Of a stretch of 27,325 nt of DNA, positions 1-6,584 are shown piece after piece. Source of the DNA: DASUZB01 sp036377075 (lineage in GTDB: Bacteria; Actinomycetota; CALGFH01); NCBI GenBank assembly GCA_036377075.1, contig DASUZB010000059.1, positions 1 to 27,325 of the forward strand. The letters run 5' to 3'. The translations under genes and the position numbers were made by a program. Under the pieces are notes generated by a model that did not search any database, was not told where the DNA came from, and saw only the letters and a list, made by a program, of their open reading frames with translations. Numbering within the stretch: the stretch's first letter is position 1; every line of letters starts with the position of its first letter.

Positions 1-1018
1 CCAGCAGGACACGTACAGCCAGCGGTCGTCGACCGACAGGTCGATGTCGGAGACCATTGGCGGCACCGCCCCGAAGGGCTTGAGCGCCGGCGGCAGCAGG
101 TCGGGGTCGGCCGGCTCGGCGGGGATGGTGACGACCTTGCGCACCGCCCAGCGGTCGCCGTCGCGGTGCCACAGCCACACCGACCCCGACAGGTCCTCCA
201 CGCTGATCACCACCCCGGCGAAGCCCCACGCCTTGGCGGGGTCGTGCGCCGGGCGCACCTCGAAGACCAGCTGGTGGGCGTCGCCCAGGTCCACCCGCTG
301 GACCAGCCTGCGCTCGCTCATCGACCAGAAGTTGAGGTGGTGGCCGAACCTGCGGCCGAGCAGGTCCTCGGGGTCCAGGCCGTTCTCGAACATCGAAGGG
401 GTGCCCCCACTCGGAGGTGACCACGGTGTCGTGGTCCAGGTGCCACCACACGTCGTAGCTGAAGTACTGCTCGCCGCGGTCGTGTTCCCAGGCGCCGATG
501 ACGTCGAAGGTGTCGTGGTCCAGCAGCGCGATGCCGCCGGGGCCGTCGTCGCCGTTGGCGCCGCCGAGCGAGGACATGAAGATGGCGCCCGGTCCGCAGT
601 GGACGGTGTGGGGCCGCGAGTAGCCGGCCTTGCTGGCCAGTTCCTCGGCGGTGACCTCGTGGACGACCTTGGGGTTGCGCGGGTCGGGCTTGGTGTCCAG
701 CACGTAGGTTCGCGAGGACCTGATCCCGGGGACGATCAGGTAGCGCCGCTCCAACGGGCCGCCGTGGCCGTGGTGGCACAGGGCCGAGGAGCAGGCGTTC
801 CAGCCGAAGTGGTGCAGCTCGTTGCCGGCGGTCGGCAGCTCCGACCAGCCCACCACCTGGCCGTAGTCCGGCGAGGCCGGGTCGGTGTCGAGCACGGTCA
901 TGGCGTCCTTCTGCCGGCCGGTGGGGTCGTAGGCGGCGACGTAGGCGAGCCGCTCGGGTGGCGCGGCGATGGCGTCGGCCGGGGTGCGGTAGAACGTGGG
1001 GTCCAATACCTGGGACAT
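1..1018 (-). pseudogene. Selenium-binding protein (SBP56 / methanethiol oxidase family), frameshifted and cut by the window edge
   Basis: The family (SBP56, SELENBP1) are cytosolic beta-propeller proteins; characterised members oxidise methanethiol to hydrogen sulfide, formaldehyde and peroxide. The ATG at 1018 has GAGGAG just upstream. The first part reads MSQVLDPTFY, then ELHHFGWNACSS (the family's conserved selenium/metal-binding Cys region) and SRPHTVHC. At SEWG the frame breaks: a run of five C at 404-408 (plus strand) has one base too many. Removing it restores TPSMFENGL, LGRRFGHHLNFWS and DIDLSVDDRWLYVSCW, all family-typical, up to the edge of the window. The C-terminus lies outside. 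It starts 22 nt after the SnoaL-like gene, so they are probably co-transcribed. Identity is firm; whether the break is a mutation or a sequencing error cannot be told here. Confidence 0.85.
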
Positions 1019-1040
1019 GCGCCTTCTCCTCGTGAGCCGG

Positions 1041-1472
1041 CTACGCGTCGGACGGCTGCGGCAGCAGGCCCAACTGGGTGAGCAGCGAGACCTGGTCGTA
1101 GTAGAGGTCCCCGCCGACGACCCGCCCGTCCGGGTCGAAGTGCCACAGCTCGCACAGCGGCAGCGCGAACCGCTTGCCGGTGGCGGGGAACGGCCCCAGC
1201 GGCCCGTCGTGGGTGCCCTCGACGGTGAAGGTGCACACCGCCGCCTGGCCGGCGTCGAGGTAGCGGGGGCCGGTGATCCGGACGTCGGACGAGGCCCGGA
1301 CCCAGCCTGGCAGGAAGTCGTCCTCGAACTCCTGGGGCGTGGTGAACGTGCGCCCCTGCGAATGGTCGGTCCAGGCGATGGTGTCGGCGTACCGCTCGGT
1401 CATGGCCGCGAAGTCCCTCCGGTTGAAGGCCTCGTGACCGGCGCGGTGCGCCTCGACGTTGCTGCTTGTCAT
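1041..1472 (-). CDS. SnoaL-like / NTF2-fold protein
   Basis: This 143-residue protein has the size and pattern of the SnoaL-like (polyketide-cyclase-like, NTF2-fold) family: an N-terminal helix with HEAFNRRDF, then ADTIAWTDHSQG, a strand-rich middle with PRYLDAGQAAVCTFTVEGTH, and ELWHFDPDGRVVGGDLYYDQ near the end. Members form cone-shaped pockets and act as cyclases, hydrolases or ligand binders, so no substrate can be assigned. The ATG at 1472 is preceded by a strong GAGGAG ribosome-binding site. The selenium-binding-protein gene follows after 22 nt. A SARP regulator is divergent across 145 bp, which makes joint control of the pair likely (inference). Confidence 0.85.
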   Translation of the reverse strand: MTSSNVEAHRAGHEAFNRRDFAAMTERYADTIAWTDHSQGRTFTTPQEFEDDFLPGWVRASSDVRITGPRYLDAGQAAVCTFTVEGTHDGPLGPFPATGKRFALPLCELWHFDPDGRVVGGDLYYDQVSLLTQLGLLPQPSDA

Positions 1473-1539
1473 GACTCCTCCTCGTGTGGCCTGTGGCCGT
1501 CGCCGACGAGGGCAGCGTGGCGCCTGCCGGTTGCGCGAA

Positions 1540-1583
1540 CCGTTCCTTCGCCTTTCCCCGACCTTTCCCTATCCTTGCCACCA
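1540..1583. promoter_or_regulatory. Four 11-bp-spaced direct repeats, likely SARP operator
   Basis: Copies start at 1540 (CCGTTCCT), 1551 (CCTTTCCC), 1562 (CCTTTCCC) and 1573 (CCTTGCCA), exactly 11 bp apart; the outer two match the core at 6 of 8 bases. SARP regulators are known to bind short direct repeats spaced 11 or 22 bp on one face of DNA. The array lies in the divergent intergenic region between the SARP gene and the SnoaL/SBP pair. No convincing -35/-10 pair is visible beside it. Confidence 0.5.
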
Positions 1584-1617
1584 CGGAAGGCAAGGACGAT
1601 CGACCCAAGGTCGCCCA

Positions 1618-2382
1618 ATGGTCAGCGGGTGGGAAAGCGCCAGGGTTCAGCTGTGCGGCCGCTTCGTCGTGGCCGTCGACGGCGCCCGCGTCGAGGACGT
1701 CCTGCCTGGCCGCCGGGGGCGGCTGCTGTTCGCCTACCTGGTCCTCCACCGCGGCCGCTCGGTGCCCCGCGACGAGCTGCTGGTGGCCGGCTGGGGCGAG
1801 GACGCCCCCGCGGAGGCCGGGAACGCGCTGAGCGTGCTGCTGTCCAAGCTGCGTCACGGCCTCGGCGCCGACCACCTTCGGGGCCGGGCCGAGGTCGAGC
1901 TGCTGCTGCCCCGGGAGACCTTCGTCGACGTCGAGGCGGCCCTCGAGGGCGCCCACCGGGCGGAGTCCGCCATCGCCGGGGGGCGCTGGGCGCAGGCCTG
2001 GGGCCCGGCCGGGATCGCCTACCACGTCGCCACCAGGCCGTTCCTGGTCGGGCTGGAGGCGCCCTGGATCGACGCCTGGCGCCGCCGCCTGGAGGAGGTC
2101 CGCCTCCGCGGACTGGAGTGCTTCGCCGCCGCCGGCCTGGGCCTGGGCGGCCCGGCGCTGGCGCAGGCCGAGGAGCGCGCCAGGATGCTGACCGAGCTGG
2201 CGCCCTACCGCGAGACCGCCCACCGCCTGCTGATGGAGGCGCTGGAGCGGCGCGGCAACGTCGCCGAGGCGCTGCGTGCCTACGAGCGCCTCCGAACCCT
2301 GCTCCGGGAGGAGCTCGGGGTCGCGCCCAGCCCCGCCGTGCAGGCCGTCCACCGACGGCTGCTGCACGTCGGCGGAAGCTAG
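1618..2382 (+). CDS. SARP-family transcriptional activator (winged helix plus BTAD)
   Basis: The 254-residue protein has the two-domain layout of small SARP activators (DnrI, ActII-ORF4, AfsR N-terminus). Residues about 7-90 form the OmpR-like winged helix (RVQLCGRFVVAVDGARV, GRRGRLLFAYLVLHRGRSVPRDEL, NALSVLLSKLRHGL). Residues about 95-250 form the bacterial transcriptional activation domain (APWIDAWRRRLEEVRLRGLE, ELAPYRETAHRLLMEAL, EALRAYERLRTLLREELGV, PSPAVQAVHRRLL). There is no ATPase or TPR extension. I chose the ATG at 1618 because the domain begins directly after it and the upstream reading crosses the repeat array. It is divergent from the SnoaL/SBP pair, its probable target. Its TAG overlaps the stop of the convergent DUF1059 gene. 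Confidence 0.85.
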   Translation: MVSGWESARVQLCGRFVVAVDGARVEDVLPGRRGRLLFAYLVLHRGRSVPRDELLVAGWGEDAPAEAGNALSVLLSKLRHGLGADHLRGRAEVELLLPRETFVDVEAALEGAHRAESAIAGGRWAQAWGPAGIAYHVATRPFLVGLEAPWIDAWRRRLEEVRLRGLECFAAAGLGLGGPALAQAEERARMLTELAPYRETAHRLLMEALERRGNVAEALRAYERLRTLLREELGVAPSPAVQAVHRRLLHVGGS

Positions 2383-2537
2383 AGCAGCTCCGCCTGCGCC
2401 AGGATGTCCTCGCGGGTCACGTTGCCGACCAGCTCGGGGTGCAGCACGCCCATGTGGTCCTGCGTGTTGCGCCACAGCTCCTCGTCGTCGTCGCCCCGGA
2501 TGACGAACCCGCACATGCACACGATCCGTAGCGCCAC
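2379..2537 (-). CDS. DUF1059-like small protein
   Basis: A 52-residue protein with the pattern of the DUF1059 small proteins: a short first strand with cysteines (RIVCMCGFVIRG), an acidic turn (DDDEELW), a helix (RNTQDHMGVLHPELVG) and an Asn/Thr-Arg-Glu-x-Ile end (NVTREDILAQAELL). The molecular role is unknown. The open frame runs further upstream, but the GTG at 2537 has GGAGG six bases before it and gives the usual family length. The gene ends inside the last codon of the convergent SARP gene: the two stops overlap at 2379-2382, leaving no room for a terminator between them. Confidence 0.7.
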   Translation of the reverse strand: MALRIVCMCGFVIRGDDDEELWRNTQDHMGVLHPELVGNVTREDILAQAELL

Positions 2538-2611
2538 CGCCAACCTCCAGGTCGATCCCGCCGCGATCTTCACGCCCGGCCGTCGAGGGCGCAAGCCTGG
2601 CAACGGCGATC

Positions 2612-2638
2612 CCCTGACTTGCTCAGCTTCAAGCAGGG
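2612..2638 (-). terminator. Hairpin at the 3' end of the response-regulator remnant
   Basis: Arms CCCTGACTTG (2612-2621) and CAAGCAGGG (2630-2638) pair with a single bulged A and an 8-base loop. It overlaps the response regulator's stop codon at 2629-2631. No U tract follows on the minus strand, so it is at best a weak or factor-dependent terminator. Confidence 0.3.
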
Positions 2639-3145
2639 CGAAGGGGCTGGTTGCGGCCGGCCTCGTGGAGGAAGGTCAGGACCGCCCGGACGCGCCGGTC
2701 GCTCTGGTCGTCCTCGGCGAGGCCGAGCTTGGCGAAGATCGCGCCGACGTGCTTGCTGACGGCGGACTCGGACACGTGCAGGCTGGCGGCGATGCGCGGG
2801 TTGGTGGCCCCCTCGGCCATCAGGCGCAGCACGTCCAGCTCGCGCGGGGACAGTCGCCAGCGGCGAGGAGGCCAGGCGGACCCGGTGGGCGATCAGCGCG
2901 TCGACGATCAGCGGGTCGATCACCGAGCGCCCGGCGATCGTCTCCCTGGCCGCGCGGAGCAGCTCGGCCCGGTCCCCGACGCGCTCCTTGAGCAGGTAGG
3001 CCAGGCCGGCGGTGCCGTGCCTGAGCAGCGCGAAGGCGTAGGCCTCGTCGGCGTGCTGGGACAGCACCACCACGCCGATACCAGGACGGGCGGCGCGGAT
3101 GCGGTGGGCCGCCTCGATGCCCTCCATGTGGTGGCCGCTCCCCAC
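2629..3145 (-). pseudogene. NarL/FixJ-type response regulator remnant (5'-truncated and frameshifted)
   Basis: The second half of a receiver domain is clear: GIEAAHRIRAARPGIGVVVLSQHADE, then LLRHGTAGLAYLLKERVGD with the conserved Lys of the TYLLKE-like motif, then AARETIAGRSVIDPLIVDALI. After SSPLAT the frame breaks near 2851: two bases are missing or one is extra. The next frame continues with SPRELDVLRLMAEGATNPRIAASLHVSESAVSKHV, the LuxR/NarL DNA-binding helix-turn-helix, to AVLTFLHEAGRNQPLRPA. The first half of the receiver, with the phosphorylated Asp, is absent; upstream the frame closes within about 50 bases. Two independent lesions make this a pseudogene. No sensor kinase remains in the window. 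Confidence 0.8.
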
Positions 3146-3175
3146 CCCGCCGCGGCCGGGGGCGCCGCGGGCCGC

Positions 3176-3208
3176 TCACCGCGCCCCACGGTCGGGGCGC
3201 CGCGGTGA
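3176..3208. repeat. Inverted repeat at the junction of two gene remnants
   Basis: TCACCGCGCCCC and GGGGCGCCGCGGTGA pair with a 3-base bulge around a short loop. The hairpin lies between the 5'-truncated response regulator (minus) and the 5'-truncated membrane-protein tail (plus), and contains the GTG from which the latter is read. Confidence 0.5.
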
Positions 3209-3828
3209 CCGGTCCGTCCGGCGGGCGCGGTGCCGCCGGCTCGGCCGCGCGCCGCCTGGCGTTGGCGCTGGTCACCGTCCTGCTGGGCGCGAGCACGGCC
3301 GCCACCTTCCAGGCCACGGCCGGCGGCCGGCGCTCCGAGCGCGAGCGGGACGCGCTCGCCGGCGCGCTCCTGCGGCGCGGCATCACCCGGGTCCACACCG
3401 ACTACTGGACCTGCGACCGGCTCGCGTTCCAGACCAGGGAGCGGATCGTCTGCGCGGTGGTCGGCGACGACCTGCGGCCCGGCCACGACCGCTACCCGCC
3501 CTACCGGCCCGCCGTGGAGGCCGACCCCGGCGCCGCCTGGGCGCTGCCGCTCGGCTCCCCCCAGGCCGCCGCCCTGCAGCGCCTGCTCGGCCAGGCCTGC
3601 CCCGGCCGCCGGCCACGGGCGGAGACGCTCCACGGCTACCTGGTGGTGTGGCCGGCCCGCCTGGTCCGGACGGCCGGCTGCGCCGCCCCGCTGGTGCCGG
3701 GAGCCAACCGTCAGCCGCGCGTGACGGCGGCTCGTCGGCTCACATCGAGGCGATCAGCTTGTCGACCCGGTCGTCGTGGGCGCGGAACGGGTCCTTGCAC
3801 AGCACCGTGCGCTGCGCCTGGTCGTTGA
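3205..3828 (+). CDS. C-terminal part of a membrane glycosyltransferase-like protein, probably a remnant
   Basis: From the GTG at 3205 the frame gives one hydrophobic segment (ALALVTVLLGASTAATF, about residues 19-35) and then a soluble part: RRGITRVHTDYWTCDRLAFQTRERIVCAVV, DDLRPGHDRYPPYR, WALPLGSPQAAALQRLL. I recognise this as resembling the tail of long multi-span glycosyltransferase-family-39-like proteins, from memory rather than alignment. The rest of such a protein is missing, so this is probably a 5'-truncated remnant. No ribosome-binding site precedes the GTG, which sits inside a hairpin. The last 30 or so residues are read antisense to pafA and look like shadow sequence; another frame stops at 3724. 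Confidence 0.45.
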   Translation: MTGPSGGRGAAGSAARRLALALVTVLLGASTAATFQATAGGRRSERERDALAGALLRRGITRVHTDYWTCDRLAFQTRERIVCAVVGDDLRPGHDRYPPYRPAVEADPGAAWALPLGSPQAAALQRLLGQACPGRRPRAETLHGYLVVWPARLVRTAGCAAPLVPGANRQPRVTAARRLTSRRSACRPGRRGRGTGPCTAPCAAPGR

Positions 3829-5104
3829 GCTTGAGGTGGACCCAGTCGACGGTGTAGTCGCGGCGGCGCTCCTTGGCCTGGCGGATGAACTCGCCGCGCA
3901 GGCGTGCCCTGGTGGTCTGGGGCGGCTCCTGGGTGGCGCGGTCGATCGCCCGGTCGTCGCAGACCCGCTCCACCGCGTCGCGCCGCTCCAGCAGGTAGTA
4001 CAGGCCGCGCTTGCGGTTGACGTCGTGGTAGGTGAGGTCCATCAGGGCGACCTTGGGGTGGGACAGCGGCAGGTCGTGGCGCGCCCTGGCGCGTTCGATC
4101 AGCAGGTACTTGGTGACCCAGTCGACCTGCCGGCCGAGGCGGTCCAGCTCCTGGGCCTCCAGCGCGTCGAGCACGTGGCCCCACATCGAGACGACCTTCT
4201 TGGCGACCGGGTCGTCGCGGCGGTCGACGAAGCGGGTCGCCTTGTCGAAGTACTCCCGCTGGATCTCCAGGGCGCTGGCCTCGCGGCCGTTGGCCAGCCG
4301 CACCTTGCGCCGGCAGGTCATGTCGTGGCTGATCTCGCGGATCGCCCTGATCGGGTTCTCGAGGGTCAGGTCGCGCAGCACGGTCGACTCCTCGACCATG
4401 GACAGCACGAGGTCGGTCGCGCCCACCTTGAGGAAGGCCGACCACTCGCTCATGTTGGAGTCGCCGACGATCACGTGCAGGCGGCGGTAGCGCTCGGCGT
4501 CGGCGTGGGGCTCGTCGCGGGTGTTGATGATCGGGCGCGAGCGGGTGGTGGCCGAGGAGACCCCCTCCCAGATGTGCTCGGCCCGCTGGGCGATGCAGTA
4601 GACCGCACCCCGCGGGGTGGCCAGCACCTTGCCGGCGCCGCAGAGGACCTGCCGGCTGACGAAGAACGGGATCAGCACGTCGGCCAGGCGCTGGAACTCG
4701 CCGTAGCGGGACACCAGGTAGTTCTCGTGGCAGCCGTAGGAGTTCCCGGCGGAGTCGGTGTTGTTCTTGAACAGGAAGATCTGCCCGGCGATGCCCTCCT
4801 CGTGCAGGCGCGCCTCGGCCGCGGCGAGCAGGCTCTCGAGGATGCGCTCGCCCGCCTTGTCGTGGGTGATCAGCTCCTCGACCGAGTCGCACTCCGGGGT
4901 CGCGTACTCCGGGTGGGAGCCGACGTCGAGGTACAGGCGGGCGCCGTTCTCCAGGAAGACGTTGGAGGAGCGTCCCCAGGAGACCACCCGGCGGAACAGG
5001 TAGCGGGCGACCTCGTCGGGCGAAAGCCGGCGCTGGCCGCGGAAGGTGCAGGTCACCCCGTATTCGTTCTCGAGGCCGAAGATGCGCCGATCCATGCGGT
5101 TCAT
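3740..5104 (-). CDS. pafA: Pup-protein ligase PafA
   Basis: PafA uses ATP to phosphorylate the C-terminal Glu of Pup and joins it by an isopeptide bond to target lysines in the cytosol. The 454-residue protein matches the family throughout: RRIFGLENEYGVTCTF (nucleotide/Mg-binding Glu12), RLYLDVGSHPEYATPECDS (Asp60 as the catalytic base position), LFKNNTDSAGNSYGCHENYL, ATTRSRPIINTRDEPHADAE, RLHVIVGDSNMSE, and the PafA-type C-terminal domain DWVHLKLNDQAQRTVLCKDPF ending IASM. It lacks the Dop loop, which separates it from the Dop gene at 11562-13046. Length equals the mycobacterial protein. The start could be ATG 5104 or 5095; neither has a good ribosome-binding site. It follows the GH15-like gene after 122 bp. 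No pafB or pafC follows it, unlike many actinobacteria. Confidence 0.96.
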   Translation of the reverse strand: MNRMDRRIFGLENEYGVTCTFRGQRRLSPDEVARYLFRRVVSWGRSSNVFLENGARLYLDVGSHPEYATPECDSVEELITHDKAGERILESLLAAAEARLHEEGIAGQIFLFKNNTDSAGNSYGCHENYLVSRYGEFQRLADVLIPFFVSRQVLCGAGKVLATPRGAVYCIAQRAEHIWEGVSSATTRSRPIINTRDEPHADAERYRRLHVIVGDSNMSEWSAFLKVGATDLVLSMVEESTVLRDLTLENPIRAIREISHDMTCRRKVRLANGREASALEIQREYFDKATRFVDRRDDPVAKKVVSMWGHVLDALEAQELDRLGRQVDWVTKYLLIERARARHDLPLSHPKVALMDLTYHDVNRKRGLYYLLERRDAVERVCDDRAIDRATQEPPQTTRARLRGEFIRQAKERRRDYTVDWVHLKLNDQAQRTVLCKDPFRAHDDRVDKLIASM

Positions 5105-5134
5105 GCTACTCGCCGGAGGGCGGTACTGGTGCGA

Positions 5135-5153
5135 CCCCCTGTACACCGGGGGG
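5135..5153. repeat. Small GC hairpin between the GH15-like gene and pafA
   Basis: CCCCC and GGGGG flank TGTACACC in the 122-bp gap ahead of pafA. It has no T tract. It could attenuate read-through from the prcBA transcript or be chance in a C/G-run-rich spacer; pafA may have its own promoter here, but no clear boxes are visible. Confidence 0.25.
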
Positions 5154-5226
5154 CTACCGCTCGGCTCCAGGTGGCGACCCGCCTGCTGGGTCGCGGCCTC
5201 GCTCTCGAGCCCCCCGGCCCCCCCGG

Positions 5227-6579
5227 TCACGGGATCGGCAGGGGCCGGTCCCGGCTGACCAGGGTGAGCAGCACCAGGGCGTGGGTCCAGCCGATCGGCG
5301 CGACCGAGCGGGGCGCGCCGTCGCCGCGGCGCACCCGCTCGGGGAAGGCGCCGAGGGTGGTGCGGTGGGCGAGCAGCCAGCCGAGGCGCCGCGCCGCGGC
5401 GGCGCGGTCGCCGGCCGCCATCTCGGCCAGCGCGAACGAGGCGGTCGCCGGCGTCCACGCGTCGGCGCCGTGCCACGGCCAGCCGGGCACCACCCCGCCG
5501 TCGGGGCCGGCGGCGAGCTGCCTGGCGGCCTCGGCGACGGCGGCCCGCACCGCCGGGTCGGGCGGGCGGAACGGCGGCGCCAGCCAGGCGACGGCGGCGT
5601 CCGCGCCGCCGCCCGCGGTCGAGTGGTGGAAGCCGTCCGGCCCGGCGAGCCGGCGGCGGACGGCGTGTTCGAGCCGGCCCGCCGCGCGCAGGTACTGCTC
5701 CTGGGCGCCGGGCTGCACCGCGCCGGCGAGCCGGGCGGCAGCGTGCAGGCCGACCAGCAGCGCGGCCGCGTTGCCGAGGGTCGGCGCCGGCTCGGCCCGC
5801 TCCCAGTAGTCCGCGGCCGGTCGTGGCAGCCCGCCGCGGCCGAGCGAGCCGACCGCGGCGTCGGCGGCGGCCCGTACCGTGGGCCACAGCCGCCGCGCCT
5901 CGGCCCGGTCGCCGCCCTGGTCGCTGGCCAGCCAGGCCGCCCAGCAGACCCAGCCGGGCGCGTCGAGCTGCGGTGCGCGGCCGTCGGCGACCGGCTTGCC
6001 GTCGGGACGGGAGCGGGCCGGCCAGGTCCCGTCCGGCTGCTGGGTGCGGGCCAGGAAGCCGAGGATCGCGCGGCTCTCGGCGCCGTGGCCGGTGGCCGCG
6101 AACGCGGCCGCCGCGAAGCTGGCGTCCCGCGGCCACACGTAGGCCCAGTAGGCGGGCTGCGCCGCCACCGCGGCGCCGCCGGGGCGCAGCAGCAGCCGCA
6201 GGTACAGCAGTGAGCGGGCGGCGGCGGCGCGCTCGGCATGGCCGCGGCCGGGCACCGTGCCCGCGGCCAGCCAGGCCCGCTCGGAGGCCGCCGCGGCCAG
6301 CGCGCCGGGGTCGTCCGGCGCCACCGTCACCGCGGCGCCGGCGCCGTGCGGGAGGTAGCGCAGGCGCCCGTCCGGCAGCCGCAGGACGGTGCTCCCGGAC
6401 AGGTAGGCGAGCCCGCGGGCGTCCTGCGGCGCGACCGGCAGCAGCGTGGTGGCGTTGCCGAGCAGCCCGGCGGTGTACAGCGGCCCGGACGCGTCCGGCC
6501 GGTTCGCGCCGAGCAGGCCGGCGAGCAGGGTGACGGCCAGCGCCCCGCAGCCGAGCCGGCGGATCCATCCCCGGCCCAC
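5227..6579 (-). CDS. GH15-like (glucoamylase-fold) protein with N-terminal membrane anchor or signal
   Basis: The 450-residue protein has an (alpha/alpha)6 glycosidase pattern of the GH15 type. Key parts are YWAYVWPRDASFAAAAF (about 144-160), the general-acid position in ADYWERAEPAPTLGN (Glu260), and the C-terminal GAFPERV (Glu414, matching the PEQV base motif) followed by IGWTHALVLLTL. Residues 6-25 (IRRLGCGALAVTLLAGLLGA after basic residues) are a signal peptide or anchor, so it acts outside the cytoplasm. GH15 enzymes release glucose from alpha-glucans or trehalose; the substrate here is unknown. GTG at 6579 follows the metallopeptidase stop by 5 nt, so translation is probably coupled. Its place between prcA and pafA is unusual. 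Confidence 0.75.
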   Translation of the reverse strand: MGRGWIRRLGCGALAVTLLAGLLGANRPDASGPLYTAGLLGNATTLLPVAPQDARGLAYLSGSTVLRLPDGRLRYLPHGAGAAVTVAPDDPGALAAAASERAWLAAGTVPGRGHAERAAAARSLLYLRLLLRPGGAAVAAQPAYWAYVWPRDASFAAAAFAATGHGAESRAILGFLARTQQPDGTWPARSRPDGKPVADGRAPQLDAPGWVCWAAWLASDQGGDRAEARRLWPTVRAAADAAVGSLGRGGLPRPAADYWERAEPAPTLGNAAALLVGLHAAARLAGAVQPGAQEQYLRAAGRLEHAVRRRLAGPDGFHHSTAGGGADAAVAWLAPPFRPPDPAVRAAVAEAARQLAAGPDGGVVPGWPWHGADAWTPATASFALAEMAAGDRAAAARRLGWLLAHRTTLGAFPERVRRGDGAPRSVAPIGWTHALVLLTLVSRDRPLPIP

Positions 6580-6584
6580 GGCCG

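Noticed and set aside
898..2520. Open minus frame overlapping SARP and SnoaL-like genes
   Set aside because: Arg/Pro/Gly-rich shadow without recognisable domains; the overlapped genes are clear.
3740..6568. Open frame joining pafA to the region upstream as one 942-residue protein
   Set aside because: Only the last 454 residues are PafA; the N-terminal part is Arg/Pro/Ala-rich shadow of the GH15-like gene, which has a clear own start and stop.
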